Positions 33,655-43,754 of a stretch of DNA of 64,000 nt are shown here, in pieces; position 1 is the first letter of the stretch; each line of letters opens with the position of its first letter. Position numbers and translations under genes: made by a program. The notes under the pieces were generated by a model that was given only the letters and a program-made list of their open reading frames with translations, ran no database searches and was not told where the DNA came from. The stretch comes from Calvatia gigantea (Eukaryota > Basidiomycota > Agaricomycetes > Agaricales > Lycoperdaceae), in assembly GCA_025093985.1 (NCBI GenBank), contig JACAAK010000003.1, positions 4,526,001 to 4,590,000 of the forward strand, read 5' to 3'.

Positions 33655-33696
33655 ACCATGGCGTCCCTCTTTCCTTTTATTGTGGAAGTCTCGTCT

Positions 33697-34357
33697 TCTT
33701 CTTCGGGTGTTTTTGTTGTGTCGTGAGTTAGGGATATGTCTCTTCAGATTCAATGACTTTTTTTTTTTTTTGCGGGGTATCCGTCCCGCCCCGGATCAGA
33801 ACACATTTTTATTAGTGTTTACAGAACAGGTGCAGTGAGTTAGTGTAAGAATGGAATGTTTATGGGGCGCATGATAAATGATGGAGTTGAACCGAAGATT
33901 CCGCGGCTATTCTCGCATCGTACCAGTACAGGGACATGCGGTAAGTACTCCCACGAGCACAAGGGCCAGTAAGAACGGCTGGGGGAAGTGATGGAGGTCG
34001 AGGTGACTGCGGAAATATCTGATGAGTGATCAGAATAACCGTCGCAGGTAGAAAATGGATTCCACGTCCAGGGAAGTAAATCGCTGCGTCAGCCTGCATA
34101 CTTCAATAATATCAACGCTACTGTCTAAACGTTAACTTGAATTTTTCTGATCAACGGAAATTCTCAAAAAATAGAGACAACCCACGTGTTGTTCCGGGCA
34201 TGATCGCGGCGGTACAATAATGCCCAACCGGTAACCAATCAGCCATTCGTGGGGACAGAGGTTTGCCCGTGCAACTTTCCAAGTAACCCCTAACCGAACT
34301 TCATGAAGTTGACTGATTAATGAGCTTTTCTGATGTCCCGGACATAAACGCGTAACA
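33697..34357. other. Spacer with F-box 5' flank pieces
   Basis: A poly-T run at 33759-33771, the spacer element ACTCCCACGAGCAC at 33939, and two copies of the F-box 5' flank (about 34165-34215, with CACGTG at 34172, and 34315-34358). No gene. Confidence 0.4.
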
Positions 34358-34414
34358 ATGCCGAAATCAGTGTCTCCGGTACTGGTCATCATATATATTT
34401 CTCTTTTTCCCGGT
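34358..34414 (+). pseudogene. Isolated HeLo-like tail motif
   Basis: The frame reads ISVSGTGHHIYISLF and matches the last codons of the HeLo-like exon 5 at DNA level (CTCCGGTACTGGTCATCATA). The family 3' flank follows. The piece sits right after the F-box 5' flank, where an F-box gene would be expected. Confidence 0.65.
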
Positions 34415-34970
34415 GGACACCAACATACCAATTTTATTTCATACGTGGAAGATTCGTTTTCTTCTTCTTATCCAGGGGATCTCGTTGTGCGCGTGAGTTG
34501 GGAGGGCATGATGATCCCGTTCGCTTTTCGTGCGGGGGTACCCGTACCGCACCGAACCGAATTGGAATTTACTTAGCTGTGCTTTAAGAGGACATGTGGT
34601 AGATAGGGGTGAAGCTCAGTAAGCTATTACCTACGAAGATTCTGTGACCGTTTCCGTGGCAGAACCATGGAGGAAGATAGCTTGTAAGTTGGAGCCGATC
34701 ATATCAAATCGTTGATTGAGGCCTTGAGGGTGGGTATGAACACGGTTGTGTTCCTTCACACAAAGCGTGGGGATTTCGTGGAGGTGTAGGCTCCAGTAAG
34801 TAGCACCAAGTGAAAGGCTGTCGATTTCGCCATACTCCCACGAGTATCACGGACTATGAGAAGGTGAAGGTAGGTGATGGATGAGGAGAGGTGATATCAT
34901 AGGCCTGGGCGATTGCGGAATACCTGATGAGTCAAATGGTACAAGGAGTTAAACTTTGTAAATAGGCGCC
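34415..34970. other. Spacer between tail fragment and F-box gene
   Basis: Non-coding. The spacer element CCATACTCCCACGAGTATCA lies at 34822-34841. No open frame of note. Confidence 0.4.
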
Positions 34971-36199
34971 TACCAAACCGCCATAGCAGGGGCAGAAACG
35001 TCCACTGATACACTTACTTATGCTCGTGAAGTTTATTGATTGACGAGAATTATCCGATGAGTGATCAAAAGGACCGTCGCGGCAGAACTGAAGTAAATCA
35101 CCGAAGCAGGCCACTCGCTACTACATATTCATTTAAGTTACGCCGATCGGCGAGATTTCCGGGGAGGAGTACAGGGACACCCACGTGTCGTCCCGGACAT
35201 AAACGCGCGACAATGCTAAAAAGCTCATGTAAATAAGTATCAGCTTGCGGCGACAACAACCTGTTGCATTCCCATTCCCACGACCGACAGACGCATGCGT
35301 ACACACCTTCCAACCTTCCTCCCCCCCATCCACACCACATCAATTCCCTGCAGGAACCCAACCGGCCATGCCCATCAGTCCCGTTCTACCCGTCGAGCTC
35401 TTCCACGAAATCCTCCACCACCTGCGTGACGATAAAGATCTCAAAACACTCAAACAATGCGCGCTCGTCTGCTCAACGCTCCGATACATCGTGCAACAGC
35501 ACCTCTTCTCCGAGCTCACCCTTCACCGATTCCCCCTTGCACGGTCGCCCACCCAAAGTGTACCTCCAGGAGTAAAGGGGTACCAACAACAAGGGTATAA
35601 TACAACGTTCTGTTCAGATCTCCTCGAACCCGCACACTCCCACCTCCTCTCACACGTCCGTCGACTCACACTTCAACTCTACCCACCGCTTACCACTACA
35701 CGATCCATCATACCATTCCCAGACCCAGCCTTTACCTCCGTCCTCTCTCGCCTCCCCACTCGTAATCTAAGTAAGATCACGATATTACGAAGAGTGAGAG
35801 ACGATCCGTGGCCGGATACGAAGGAGGTTGTGAGGAGGTTGTTGAAGAGGAGTACGGGGTTGGAGGAGCTTGATCTGGAGGATAAGTATGTACCGGCGTC
35901 TTATTTGGTGGCGTGTGCGAGGTGGGTGAGGGTGGTTAGGGTGTACGGGACTGAGTTTGTTGAGGATGTCGTTGAGAGAACAGGAGCAAGAACTAGAGCG
36001 GTAAGACGGTGGTCGAGGTTGGAGACGTTGGTGTTTCCGTTGAAGTTGTTGCCGGAGTGTTTGTTGTGGATGGGTACTATGGGGTTGATGGCTGGGAGTG
36101 GGAATGGGAATGGGAGTGGGGGTGGGGCGGTTACGTTTCCGAGGTTGAAGCATTTGCTTATCGGGGATGAGGCTAAGGATGTGGAGGTTGTGAATGGTG
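34971..36199. repeat. Segmental duplication 2, first copy (1229 bp)
   Basis: Nearly identical to 41466-42694, same length. It covers the F-box promoter and the first two thirds of the F-box gene. The match ends in GAGGTTGTGAATGGTG. Confidence 0.92.
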
Positions 36200-36207
36200 G
36201 GCGATAG
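35368..36207 (+). CDS. F-box protein, C-terminally truncated copy (279 aa)
   Basis: The start at ATG 35368 gives MPISPVLPVELFHEILHHLR, an F-box near residues 4-48, with LKQCALVCSTLRYIVQQHLF as its second half. Such proteins normally bring targets to an SCF ubiquitin ligase through Skp1. The frame follows the full-length gene at 41863 to residue 276 and then ends in GGR and a stop, because segmental duplication 1 has been joined at 36200-36205. The C-terminal 200 residues and the intron are missing. The flank holds CACGTG at about 35191. It may be expressed, but its substrate-binding part is incomplete. Confidence 0.55.
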   Translation: MPISPVLPVELFHEILHHLRDDKDLKTLKQCALVCSTLRYIVQQHLFSELTLHRFPLARSPTQSVPPGVKGYQQQGYNTTFCSDLLEPAHSHLLSHVRRLTLQLYPPLTTTRSIIPFPDPAFTSVLSRLPTRNLSKITILRRVRDDPWPDTKEVVRRLLKRSTGLEELDLEDKYVPASYLVACARWVRVVRVYGTEFVEDVVERTGARTRAVRRWSRLETLVFPLKLLPECLLWMGTMGLMAGSGNGNGSGGGAVTFPRLKHLLIGDEAKDVEVVNGGR

Positions 36208-36417
36208 GCACGGAGGATGTTGGTCCCCAGACCGGAGGCGGTGAAGACCATGAAGGATTCGTTGAGGGGGAGGTTGGGGATGTGGGTAAAGATGGATACG
36301 TGTTCGAGGTTGAAGAATGTCCAGATTCGCGTTTCCCGGAAAAACGTTCTTGTGCTTGGTTGAGGTGTTGGTTGAATATGGATTTTGGATGTTTTTCTTT
36401 GGGGGGTAACTTACCAC
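36205..36417 (-). pseudogene. CDP-alcohol phosphotransferase fragment (exon 8 start)
   Basis: The minus strand reads HVSIFTHIPNLPLNESFMVF and GLGTNILRA, the start of exon 8 of the intact gene. No other exon is attached. Part of segmental duplication 1. Confidence 0.75.
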
Positions 36418-36522
36418 GGAAGCCGGTTATGATATAAGACGGTAATTGGGCTACCTTTGACTGGACAGGGGAGATGTTTGAGAAGGAGGACATCAGCAAT
36501 GATGGTACTCTTCTGCGAATAT

Positions 36523-36888
36523 CTCTGACGTGACAATCCACCACACCTGCCGAGTCCAAGGGCACGTCCAGAGTCAGAGGAAACGAGCGAATAGACGAAC
36601 TAGCCAAAGAGGCCGCCACCCTCCCAGGCTCCATCGACCCCACCATCACTCATACAAACAGACGCGCCCGTGAAAGCATAGTGTCGGAATGGACTCGCCT
36701 CTGGAAAAACACGTCACATCGAGGGAGATATGCCACTGCGAACTGCATCCCAACCTACTCGTTACTTCTGAGGCTTACATGAAAAGAGAGAAATCTTCGG
36801 ACACATCGTTCAATGCAGAACGGGGCACGGCTATTTCGGTAACTACTACAGATCAGCACTCAGCAGTCCCCTCCAAAAGCATCTCACT
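36523..36888 (+). pseudogene. Non-LTR retrotransposon RNase H fragment, duplicate
   Basis: Second copy of the fragment at 31610 with the same signature (RVRGNERIDELAKEAA) and the same breaks, carried by segmental duplication 1. Confidence 0.75.
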
Positions 36889-36954
36889 GGTGTCGGGTAT
36901 GCCTATGTTGTCAGGGATGTGAAATTGTGAATGACACGAGAGATGATAGTGATC
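36889..36954 (+). pseudogene. HeLo-like tail fragment, duplicate
   Basis: Duplicate of 31976-32040, fused to the RNase H fragment in the same way. Confidence 0.6.
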
Positions 36955-37565
36955 GATCACATGAGAACCATCTCTTGCCAAATGGAGGACTTGTGGACTC
37001 TCTTCTCGTCGTTCTGTGTCCTTCCCTTATCTCTAATATGGCTCATCTTCTACCAGCATTCACCCAGGAGCGGCGACTTGTTCAGACTTTGGGGAGAAAT
37101 GATCACATAACAGCAAAAATTTCTTGCGAAATAGAGGATTCGTTGACTCCATTCTCGTCGTCCAACGCCAACAATAGCGTGGCACAAGGTTCTCTTCTTT
37201 CAGATCCTCAGCATCAAAGTTTGAGATAGTTTCCCCTCGCGGCGGTGACTGCGCAGCGTACTTTAAAACACAGCCAAATTTAACGGGGCGGAACACTGCC
37301 ACATCTGGAATGACGACCCATCACAAAGAAGTTTCTCCTTTCTATTCATAGCCGCCAGCCGGAGTCTGGCAAATTTAAAAGTCACCATGAGTCCGACCGA
37401 GATGTCCCACAACAATCAACCATCCTGTCTTCCAAAGACTGCTCGTCCCAAAAACCCTCGCACAATATTTGAAAGTTTGGAAAACCCAAACATTGTTGCT
37501 GATTCATTTACCTCGCCCCCTCCCTCCCAATCGCCTGTCCTATCTGGGAAAAAAAAACCACGGTC
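36955..37565. other. 5' flank of copy I
   Basis: Duplicate of 32041-32651. The TATA-like string of the first copy (AATATAAAAG) reads AATTTAAAAG here (37371-37380). Confidence 0.4.
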
Positions 37566-38568
37566 ATGTCCAATGGAGGCACGGAATTATTCATTGCTAC
37601 TTGTAACGAGCCACCCTCACCAGTTTACCAGCAGCGATGACTCTCAATATCAATGAACAAACCCTCAGGGCACTGCAAATCCCAGGGCAATCTTTCCCCG
37701 TCCCAAGTGTTGCCATTGCAGCAGGCGTTGCTCTCTCTATCCTTGAGGCTGTTCAAGTAAAGAGGATAGTATTCTTTTGTCCGACCAAAGCACTTACCAA
37801 TGACCCAGATGGTGAAGTCTAACAGAGAAGAGTTTATTGCCATAGGAAGGGATTCATGTTTTATTGTAGAGACTGTTGCCCACAGGGTGCACGTAGACCA
37901 GGATGGACGAATTCTCAACGACCCTGCGATGCTACGACACGTAGATATGCTAGTTGCGTACGTGACCTTCCCTTCCCACTGATATCCTCAACTAGCGCTC
38001 ATAGCTGCACAGTGATTTACGATACATCGAGAAATGTGTCAAGAGGGTTAAAGGGCGGTCTGGAGTGAAGAAAATATTATGTTATTATTTGAACCGGGGT
38101 GTGATCCAGGACTGCCGAGAACGCCTCATGCACGCTATGACCTTGTTCGGTGTAAGTGGTCTGCGTAACATCGTTCATGACATATTTTAAAATTAAACTT
38201 CCCCCTAGTTTCAGTACGATGTCGAGGTCCGCAAGCAACTTGCTAGTGTACACGACCTCCTAAGTACCGTGCTAGGAGCACTATCCCACCCTCCACCTCC
38301 ACGGGTACAACCACAACCGCAGTGGCAGAAACCCTCGTCTTCGTTCCCCCCAACTCCCTCCCAACAAACGCAAGGAAGGAATATGACGCCGTCGAGTCCA
38401 ACTGGTTCCCCCGCTCAGACAGGATCCAGTTCCTTCCAAGGTACCCAGAATCACCTCTCTCCCAGTGGGGGGTACGCCCTTGTCGCGAGGGATGTGTATG
38501 ATACGAGAGATGATAGTTTCAATGTCTCCGGGATTGGCAATAACATCTATCTCTCTTTTTCTCGGTAA
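37566..38568 (+). CDS. HeLo-like family copy I (near-intact, 261 aa)
   Basis: It is the duplicate of copy H, with exons 37566-37578, 37632-37756, 37809-37957, 38013-38151 and 38209-38568. All open frames and the unusual GC donor after exon 1 are preserved. Differences from copy H include QYD in place of QYG at the start of exon 5, HAM in place of RAM in exon 4, and PAQTG in place of STHTG in the linker. In each case the copy I residue agrees with older family members, so copy H is the one that changed. The tail is the same GIGN variant. Confidence 0.55.
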
Positions 38569-38610
38569 ACCATGGCATCCCTCTTTCCTTTTATTGTGGA
38601 AGTCTCGTCT

Positions 38611-39607
38611 GCCGATACGAAGGAGGTTGTGGAGGTTGTTGAAGAGGATAGGGGTTGGAGAGTTGATCTGGAATAGATGAGGCGTTTATTTGGTGGCGGT
38701 CAGGTGGGTGAGGTGGTTAGGGTACGGGCTGAGTTTGTTGAGGATTCGTTAGAAACAGGAGCAAGAACTAGAGCTAAGACGGTGGTCGGGTTGGAGACGT
38801 TGGGTTCGTTGAAGTTGTTGCCGGAGTGTTTGTTGTGGATGGGACTATGGGGTTGATGGTGGAGTGGGAATGGGAATGGGAGTGGGGGTGGGGCGGTTAC
38901 GTTTCCGAGGTTGAGCATTTGCTTATCGGGGATAGGCAAGGATTGGAGGTTGTATGGTGTGCTGGATTTGCAAGTCGACGTTACAGTCGTTGGTGTAACG
39001 CCTAGGTTATAGTGAGTATACGTAACAGTCTCTCGGATTTTTTTTGTGTTGAATTTTTATTTCAGATTTTTCATGTACCCCAAACCGTCTATAATCGAAC
39101 GGATCCAAAATGGAATTAAACATCCCATCCACCCTCCGCATGTTAGCCATCAACTGCCCCATCATGCTTAAACCCGCCTCGAGGACATACCCTAATCCGT
39201 TAGGCTGGCTCAACCACACTTTCCTCCAATTAAGCCACAACAACCAACCCTGTTCCCTCGAAACCGTGCATATCAAATTCCTAACAACACCTCAAATCGA
39301 GAAACTCGACGCTCTCTTCCCCGGTGGATTTCCCGTCGATTTGTGTTTCCACGAGTTTGATAATGTGTTATCGAATAAAACACGTTTTCCTTTCTTGAAA
39401 AAGGTGTATTTGACGGTAGGGAGGCATTATCTGAGCCTGTTTGCGGATCCGGGGACGTTGCCTTTGTTGAGTGAGAGGAGAGTGTTGGGGATCATTTATG
39501 AGGAGGTCACTTCGGTAGGAAGGAGGTTTTGGGATTTTGGGTCGATGATGGGTGTGAAGGATTTGCCGTGGGATGGTAAAACGTATTCGTTTGGTTCGTT
39601 GGTGTAA
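38611..39607 (+). pseudogene. F-box gene copy with many small deletions
   Basis: It corresponds to 42302-43359 of the intact F-box gene. From 38611 to about 39106 one base is missing every few bases, destroying the frame. From 39110 to 39607 the copy is almost perfect and encodes the last 165 codons (MELNIPSTLRML to the stop). The N-terminal F-box is absent. The deletion-only error type suggests uncorrected sequencing errors rather than mutation. Confidence 0.8.
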
Positions 39608-39616
39608 AAGTATATA

Positions 39617-39957
39617 GGTCCGCAAGCAACTTGCTAGTGTACACGACCTCCTAAGTACCGTGCTAGGAGCACTATCCCACCCTCCACCTCCACGGGTACA
39701 ACCACAACCGCAGTGGCAGAAACCCTCGTCTTCGTTCCCCCCAACTCCCTCCCAACAAACGCAAGGAAGGAATATGACGCCGTCGAGTCCAACTGGTTTC
39801 CCCCGCTCAGACAGGATCCAGTTCCTTCCAAGGTACCCAGAATCACCTCTCTCCCAGTGGGGGGTACGCCCTTGTCGCGAGGGATGTGTATGATACGAGA
39901 GATGATAGTTTCAATGTCTCCGGATGGCAATAACATCTATCTCTCTTTTTCTCGGTA
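39617..39957 (+). pseudogene. HeLo-like exon 5 fragment, copy J
   Basis: It matches exon 5 of copy I from VRKQLASVHDLLSTVLGA to the stop, with one inserted base in the linker and a deletion of TTG inside the tail (SGWQ for SGIGN). It starts directly after the F-box stop codon and is followed by the phosphotransferase copy, whereas the neighbouring locus at 43359 has no such insert. Confidence 0.75.
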
Positions 39958-41460
39958 ACCATGGCGATCACTCTGTGCTTTGTGCAACCATTCGGAACTG
40001 GTTACGTGATATCTTGAACGTCGCGCCACGCATACGTTGTCCGCTGACTGCATACGGCAATGTAATTGTTGAAATTCGGGCGGGTGATCCATACGGGTCA
40101 AGATCGTGATTCAATTGCCTTACTATGTACGACCATCTACTACCGAAAAAGACGTCGAGACTCTCACCCCTGGCCCACCACAATGGGTTTACCTCACGAG
40201 CCCCCTTCCCCACCTACTCCCCCTTTGTTGTCATTGGCATTTAGTGGAACCACTAAATGGTTCCTTATCAGTGGGGCGGATGTTTTATACCAATCCGTGG
40301 CTATGAGGAAGGGTGTTTCTCTTATTCGGACTAGTGGGCCAGAGAAGGGTGTAATGGCGGATGAGTAGTTCTTTTTGATGAGGAAACCGCATAGAGGTTG
40401 ATGCCGTTGGAGAGATTTTGACATAGTACTCTGTTGTTTTGATTTTAATTCCAGACGGGTGAGTTCTACATTATATTAAGTTTTGGATGTGAGCTTACAT
40501 GATGAGGTAACTCTGCGTTATCAAGTTATATTCGCAACCCACCCTGCTTTAATTCTTAAGTTACCTTGCGGCGCTTGGACTAGACAGGGGACCGTGGGTC
40601 CGAAACTTTACACCGCCAATTTTTATTGAGAATGGGAAATACATCGGCGCCTCTTCTCGATATTCCAGGTCCAGTCCGACTTGAATCGTCTCTACACGTA
40701 ACCGGTTTCCTCGGTCGTCCTACCAAAAACACCATCATGATCACCAACACCTCCAATCACCTCAACTTTTCGGAAACCATCGACACTCTCGCTCAACCAT
40801 ACCCTTCAACCACTCCCCATCCCCCTCAGAACTTTGATTTCGCGGCATCGGTCTCGGCAACACCTCCCTCCTCAGTCACACCCCCCTCCGACCTCCACCC
40901 ACTCCCACAACGCGTCAACCATCCTCAACCCCTCACGCCCCCTCCCCTCCACCGCCTCCAACTTGCTCGTTATCCCAGCCAGCATTACATTGCGATACCA
41001 TCAGCGTGTTCACGTTTTACGCTGGGCTCTCGTCCCCTAAGTGAAGGATTACGATCACGCTAGGAGGTGAGGTCCCAGGTGGGATTGGGTGTGGGGGAGT
41101 GTGAGGGGGGTAGACGGATTTGCAAGTTGTTGGAGGTAGGGGCGTTTTGTTGTGCTTTGCAGTTTGCGGGGGTTTGGGAACTATTTGTCTCCTTGAGGTT
41201 CCTTACAGACAAACGTTGAAACTACGGGTGGTCGGGTACTTGGGGTTTCGAGTTCAATATGGCAGGTTGTGTATCTGGTAAGGATCGGGCTTGGGTTCCG
41301 GTTGGAGGTGAGAGAGGTGAGAAGGGACATTGGTTCATCCGGAAAACTTCTTGGCGGCCTTTTACCCTACCCCCCAGTTGAACCTATACCCAGGATTGGC
41401 CTCTTGGCGTATCCTAGTGAGAGAGTAATGGATGGGACTCTCAGTACTGGTTAACCATTT
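39958..41460 (+). pseudogene. CDP-alcohol phosphotransferase copy with many small deletions
   Basis: It follows 43900-45750 throughout but is about 350 bases shorter through dozens of small losses. Recognisable points are ACCGAAAAAGACGTC (40142), the CCACAATGGGTTTAC box (40178), the ACCGGTTTCC box (40699) and AGTGAGAGAGTAATG near the end. No exon keeps its frame. See the finding on assembly quality. Confidence 0.8.
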
Positions 41461-41465
41461 TTGTG

Positions 41466-42694
41466 TACCAAACCGCCATAGCAGGGGCAGAAACGCCCAC
41501 TGATACACTTACTTATGCTCGTGAAGTTTATTGATTGACGAGAATTATCCGATGAGTGATCAAAAGGACCGTCGCGGCAGAACTGAAGTAAATCACCGAA
41601 GCAGGCCACTCGCTACTACATATTCATTTAAGTTACGCCGATCGGCGAGATTTCCGGGGAGGAGTACAGGGACACCCACGTGTCGTCCCGGACATAAACG
41701 CGCGACAATGCTAAAAAGCTCATGTAAATAAGTATCAGCTTGCGGCGACAACAACCTGTTGCATTCCCATTCCCACGACCGACAGACGCATGCGTACACA
41801 CCTTCCAACCTTCCTCCCCCCCATCCACACCACATCAATTCCCTGCAGGAACCCAACCGGCCATGCCCATCAGTCCAGTTCTACCCGTCGAGCTCTTTCA
41901 CGAAATCCTCCACCACCTGCGTGACGATAAAGATCTCAAAACACTCAAACAATGCGCGCTCGTCTGCTCAACGCTCCGATACATCGTGCAACAGCACCTC
42001 TTCTCCGTGCTCACCCTTCACCGATTCCCCCTTGCACGGTCGCCCACCCAAAGTGTACCTCCAGGAGTAAAGGGGTATCAGCAACAAGGGTATAATACAA
42101 CGTTCTGTTCAGATCTCCTCGAACCCGCACACTCCCACCTCCTCTCACACGTCCGTCGACTCACACTTCAACTCTACCCACCGCTTACCACTACACGATC
42201 CATCATACCATTCCCAGACCCAGCCTTTACCTCCGTCCTCTCTCGCCTCCCCACTCGTAATCTAAGTAAGATCACGATATTACGAAGAGTGAGAGACGAT
42301 CCGTGGCCGGATACGAAGGAGGTTGTGAGGAGGTTGTTGAAGAGGAGTACGGGGTTGGAGGAGCTTGATCTGGAGGATAAGTATGTACCGGCGTCTTATT
42401 TGGTGGCGTGTGCGAGGTGGGTGAGGGTGGTTAGGGTGTACGGGACTGAGTTTGTTGAGGATGTCGTTGAGAGAACAGGAGCAAGAACTAGAGCGGTAAG
42501 ACGGTGGTCGAGGTTGGAGACGTTGGTGTTTCCGTTGAAGTTGTTGCCGGAGTGTTTGTTGTGGATGGGTACTATGGGGTTGATGGCTGGGAGTGGGAAT
42601 GGGAGTGGGAGTGGGGGTGGGGCGGTTACGTTTCCGAGGTTGAAGCATTTGCTTATCGGGGATGAGGCTAAGGATGTGGAGGTTGTGAATGGTG
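41466..42694. repeat. Segmental duplication 2, second copy (1229 bp)
   Basis: Nearly identical to 34971-36199. Here the F-box gene continues intact beyond the duplicated part, so this is the more complete version. Confidence 0.92.
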
Positions 42695-43359
42695 TGCTGG
42701 ATATGTGCAAGTCGACGTTACAGTCGTTGGTGTATACGCCGTACGGTTATAGTGAGTATATTCGCAACAGCTCTCTCCAGGTTTTCTTTGCGTTGACTTT
42801 TTTTTTTTTTTCAGATTTTTCATCGTACCCCAAACCGTGCTATAATCAGAACGGATCCAAAATGGAACTAAACATCCCATCCACCCTCCGCATGTTAGCC
42901 ATCAACTGCCCCATCATGCTTAAACCCGCCTCGAGGACATACCCTAATCCGTTAGGCTGGCTCAACCACACTTTCCGCCAATTAAGCCACAACAACCAAC
43001 CCTGTTCCCTCGAAACCGTGCATATCAAATTCCTAACAACACCTCAAATCGAGAAACTCGACGCTCTCTTCCCCGGTGGATTTCCCGTCGATTTGTGTTT
43101 CCACGAGTTTGATAATGTGTTATCGAATAAAACACGTTTTCCTTTCTTGAAAAAGGTGTATTTGACGGTAGGGAGGCATTATCTGAGCCTGTTTGCGGAT
43201 CCGGGGACGTTGCCTTTGTTGAGTGAGAGGAGAGTGTTGGGGATCATTTATGAGGAGGTCACTTCGGTAGGAAGGAGGTTTTGGGATTTTGGGTCGATGA
43301 TGGGTGTGAAGGATTTGCCGTGGGATGGTAAAACGTATTCGTTTGGTTCGTTGGTGTAA
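41863..43359 (+). CDS. F-box protein, full-length (477 aa)
   Basis: ATG 41863 starts MPISPVLPVELFHEILHHLR, an F-box at residues about 4-48. A 63 bp intron (42752-42814, GTGAGT to TTTTTCAG) has a length divisible by three, so the frame also reads through it; splicing gives 478 codons with the stop. The C-terminal part lacks a clear named domain but has leucine-spaced segments (RNLSKITILRRV, LEELDLEDKYV, RLKHLLIGDE, SLETVHIKFL) like the divergent LRR regions of mushroom F-box proteins. The expected role is substrate choice for an SCF ubiquitin ligase. The flank contains CACGTG at about 41687. It is the reference for 11 other copies in the window. Confidence 0.85.
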   Translation: MPISPVLPVELFHEILHHLRDDKDLKTLKQCALVCSTLRYIVQQHLFSVLTLHRFPLARSPTQSVPPGVKGYQQQGYNTTFCSDLLEPAHSHLLSHVRRLTLQLYPPLTTTRSIIPFPDPAFTSVLSRLPTRNLSKITILRRVRDDPWPDTKEVVRRLLKRSTGLEELDLEDKYVPASYLVACARWVRVVRVYGTEFVEDVVERTGARTRAVRRWSRLETLVFPLKLLPECLLWMGTMGLMAGSGNGSGSGGGAVTFPRLKHLLIGDEAKDVEVVNGVLDMCKSTLQSLVYTPYGYSEYIRNSSLQVFFALTFFFFSDFSSYPKPCYNQNGSKMELNIPSTLRMLAINCPIMLKPASRTYPNPLGWLNHTFRQLSHNNQPCSLETVHIKFLTTPQIEKLDALFPGGFPVDLCFHEFDNVLSNKTRFPFLKKVYLTVGRHYLSLFADPGTLPLLSERRVLGIIYEEVTSVGRRFWDFGSMMGVKDLPWDGKTYSFGSLV

Positions 43360-43754
43360 AAGTATATATGTGTGTGTATGTAACTATCTAGCCAGTGGAT
43401 ACCAGTGGATACCCTGCTTGTATGATACTCAGTCCTTGGAAAATAGGATCGTGGCAAAGATAGCGAACACGTGCGGATGCTGATTGGCTGGAGAGACGCG
43501 ATCTGTGGTCACTCTGTGGTGTATGTACACGACCCTGCAAGGGATTTCCCCTTTAGGACATCTCTAAGTTTTTCACCACAACGAACCTTCCAAGGGTCCC
43601 TCCCTTTCTCTTCCACGAAAGTTCGTTCGGTTCTCTACTAGCGGGTGCTCACTCTGCTCTGAGAGAACATCTTGTAACGCTTGCAGGTCTCTTCTTTACG
43701 GCTCGAAACGAACTTATAGATATAGAATCAGCGGACGAAGGAAGGGAGGAAGTT

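Larger units (their letters stand above)
31292..33696. repeat. Segmental duplication 1, first copy (2405 bp)
   Basis: Nearly identical to 36205-38610. It carries a phosphotransferase fragment, an RNase H fragment, a HeLo-like tail and the whole HeLo-like copy H. The match starts at TAGGCACGGAGGATGTTGGT and ends at GTGGAAGTCTCGTCT. Confidence 0.9.
36205..38610. repeat. Segmental duplication 1, second copy (2406 bp)
   Basis: Matches 31292-33696 with only scattered single-base differences. At its left end it truncates the F-box gene at 35368. At its right end it joins a deletion-riddled F-box copy. Confidence 0.9.

Noticed and set aside
35785..36417. Minus-strand open frame of 210 codons, rich in H, P, R and Q.
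   Set aside because: It is the antisense shadow of the F-box gene, extended by the phosphotransferase fragment; the same shadow occurs opposite 41863-43359.
40238..40259. Perfect palindrome CATTTAGTGG-AA-CCACTAAATG.
   Set aside because: The intact counterpart near 44190-44225 has no palindrome; it arises from the small deletions in this low-quality copy.
42752..42814. Reading the F-box gene as one uninterrupted 539-codon frame.
   Set aside because: The 63 bp segment has a GTGAGT donor and a poly-T TTTCAG acceptor, and the long frame would need a TTG start; a 477 aa spliced product from ATG 41863 fits better.
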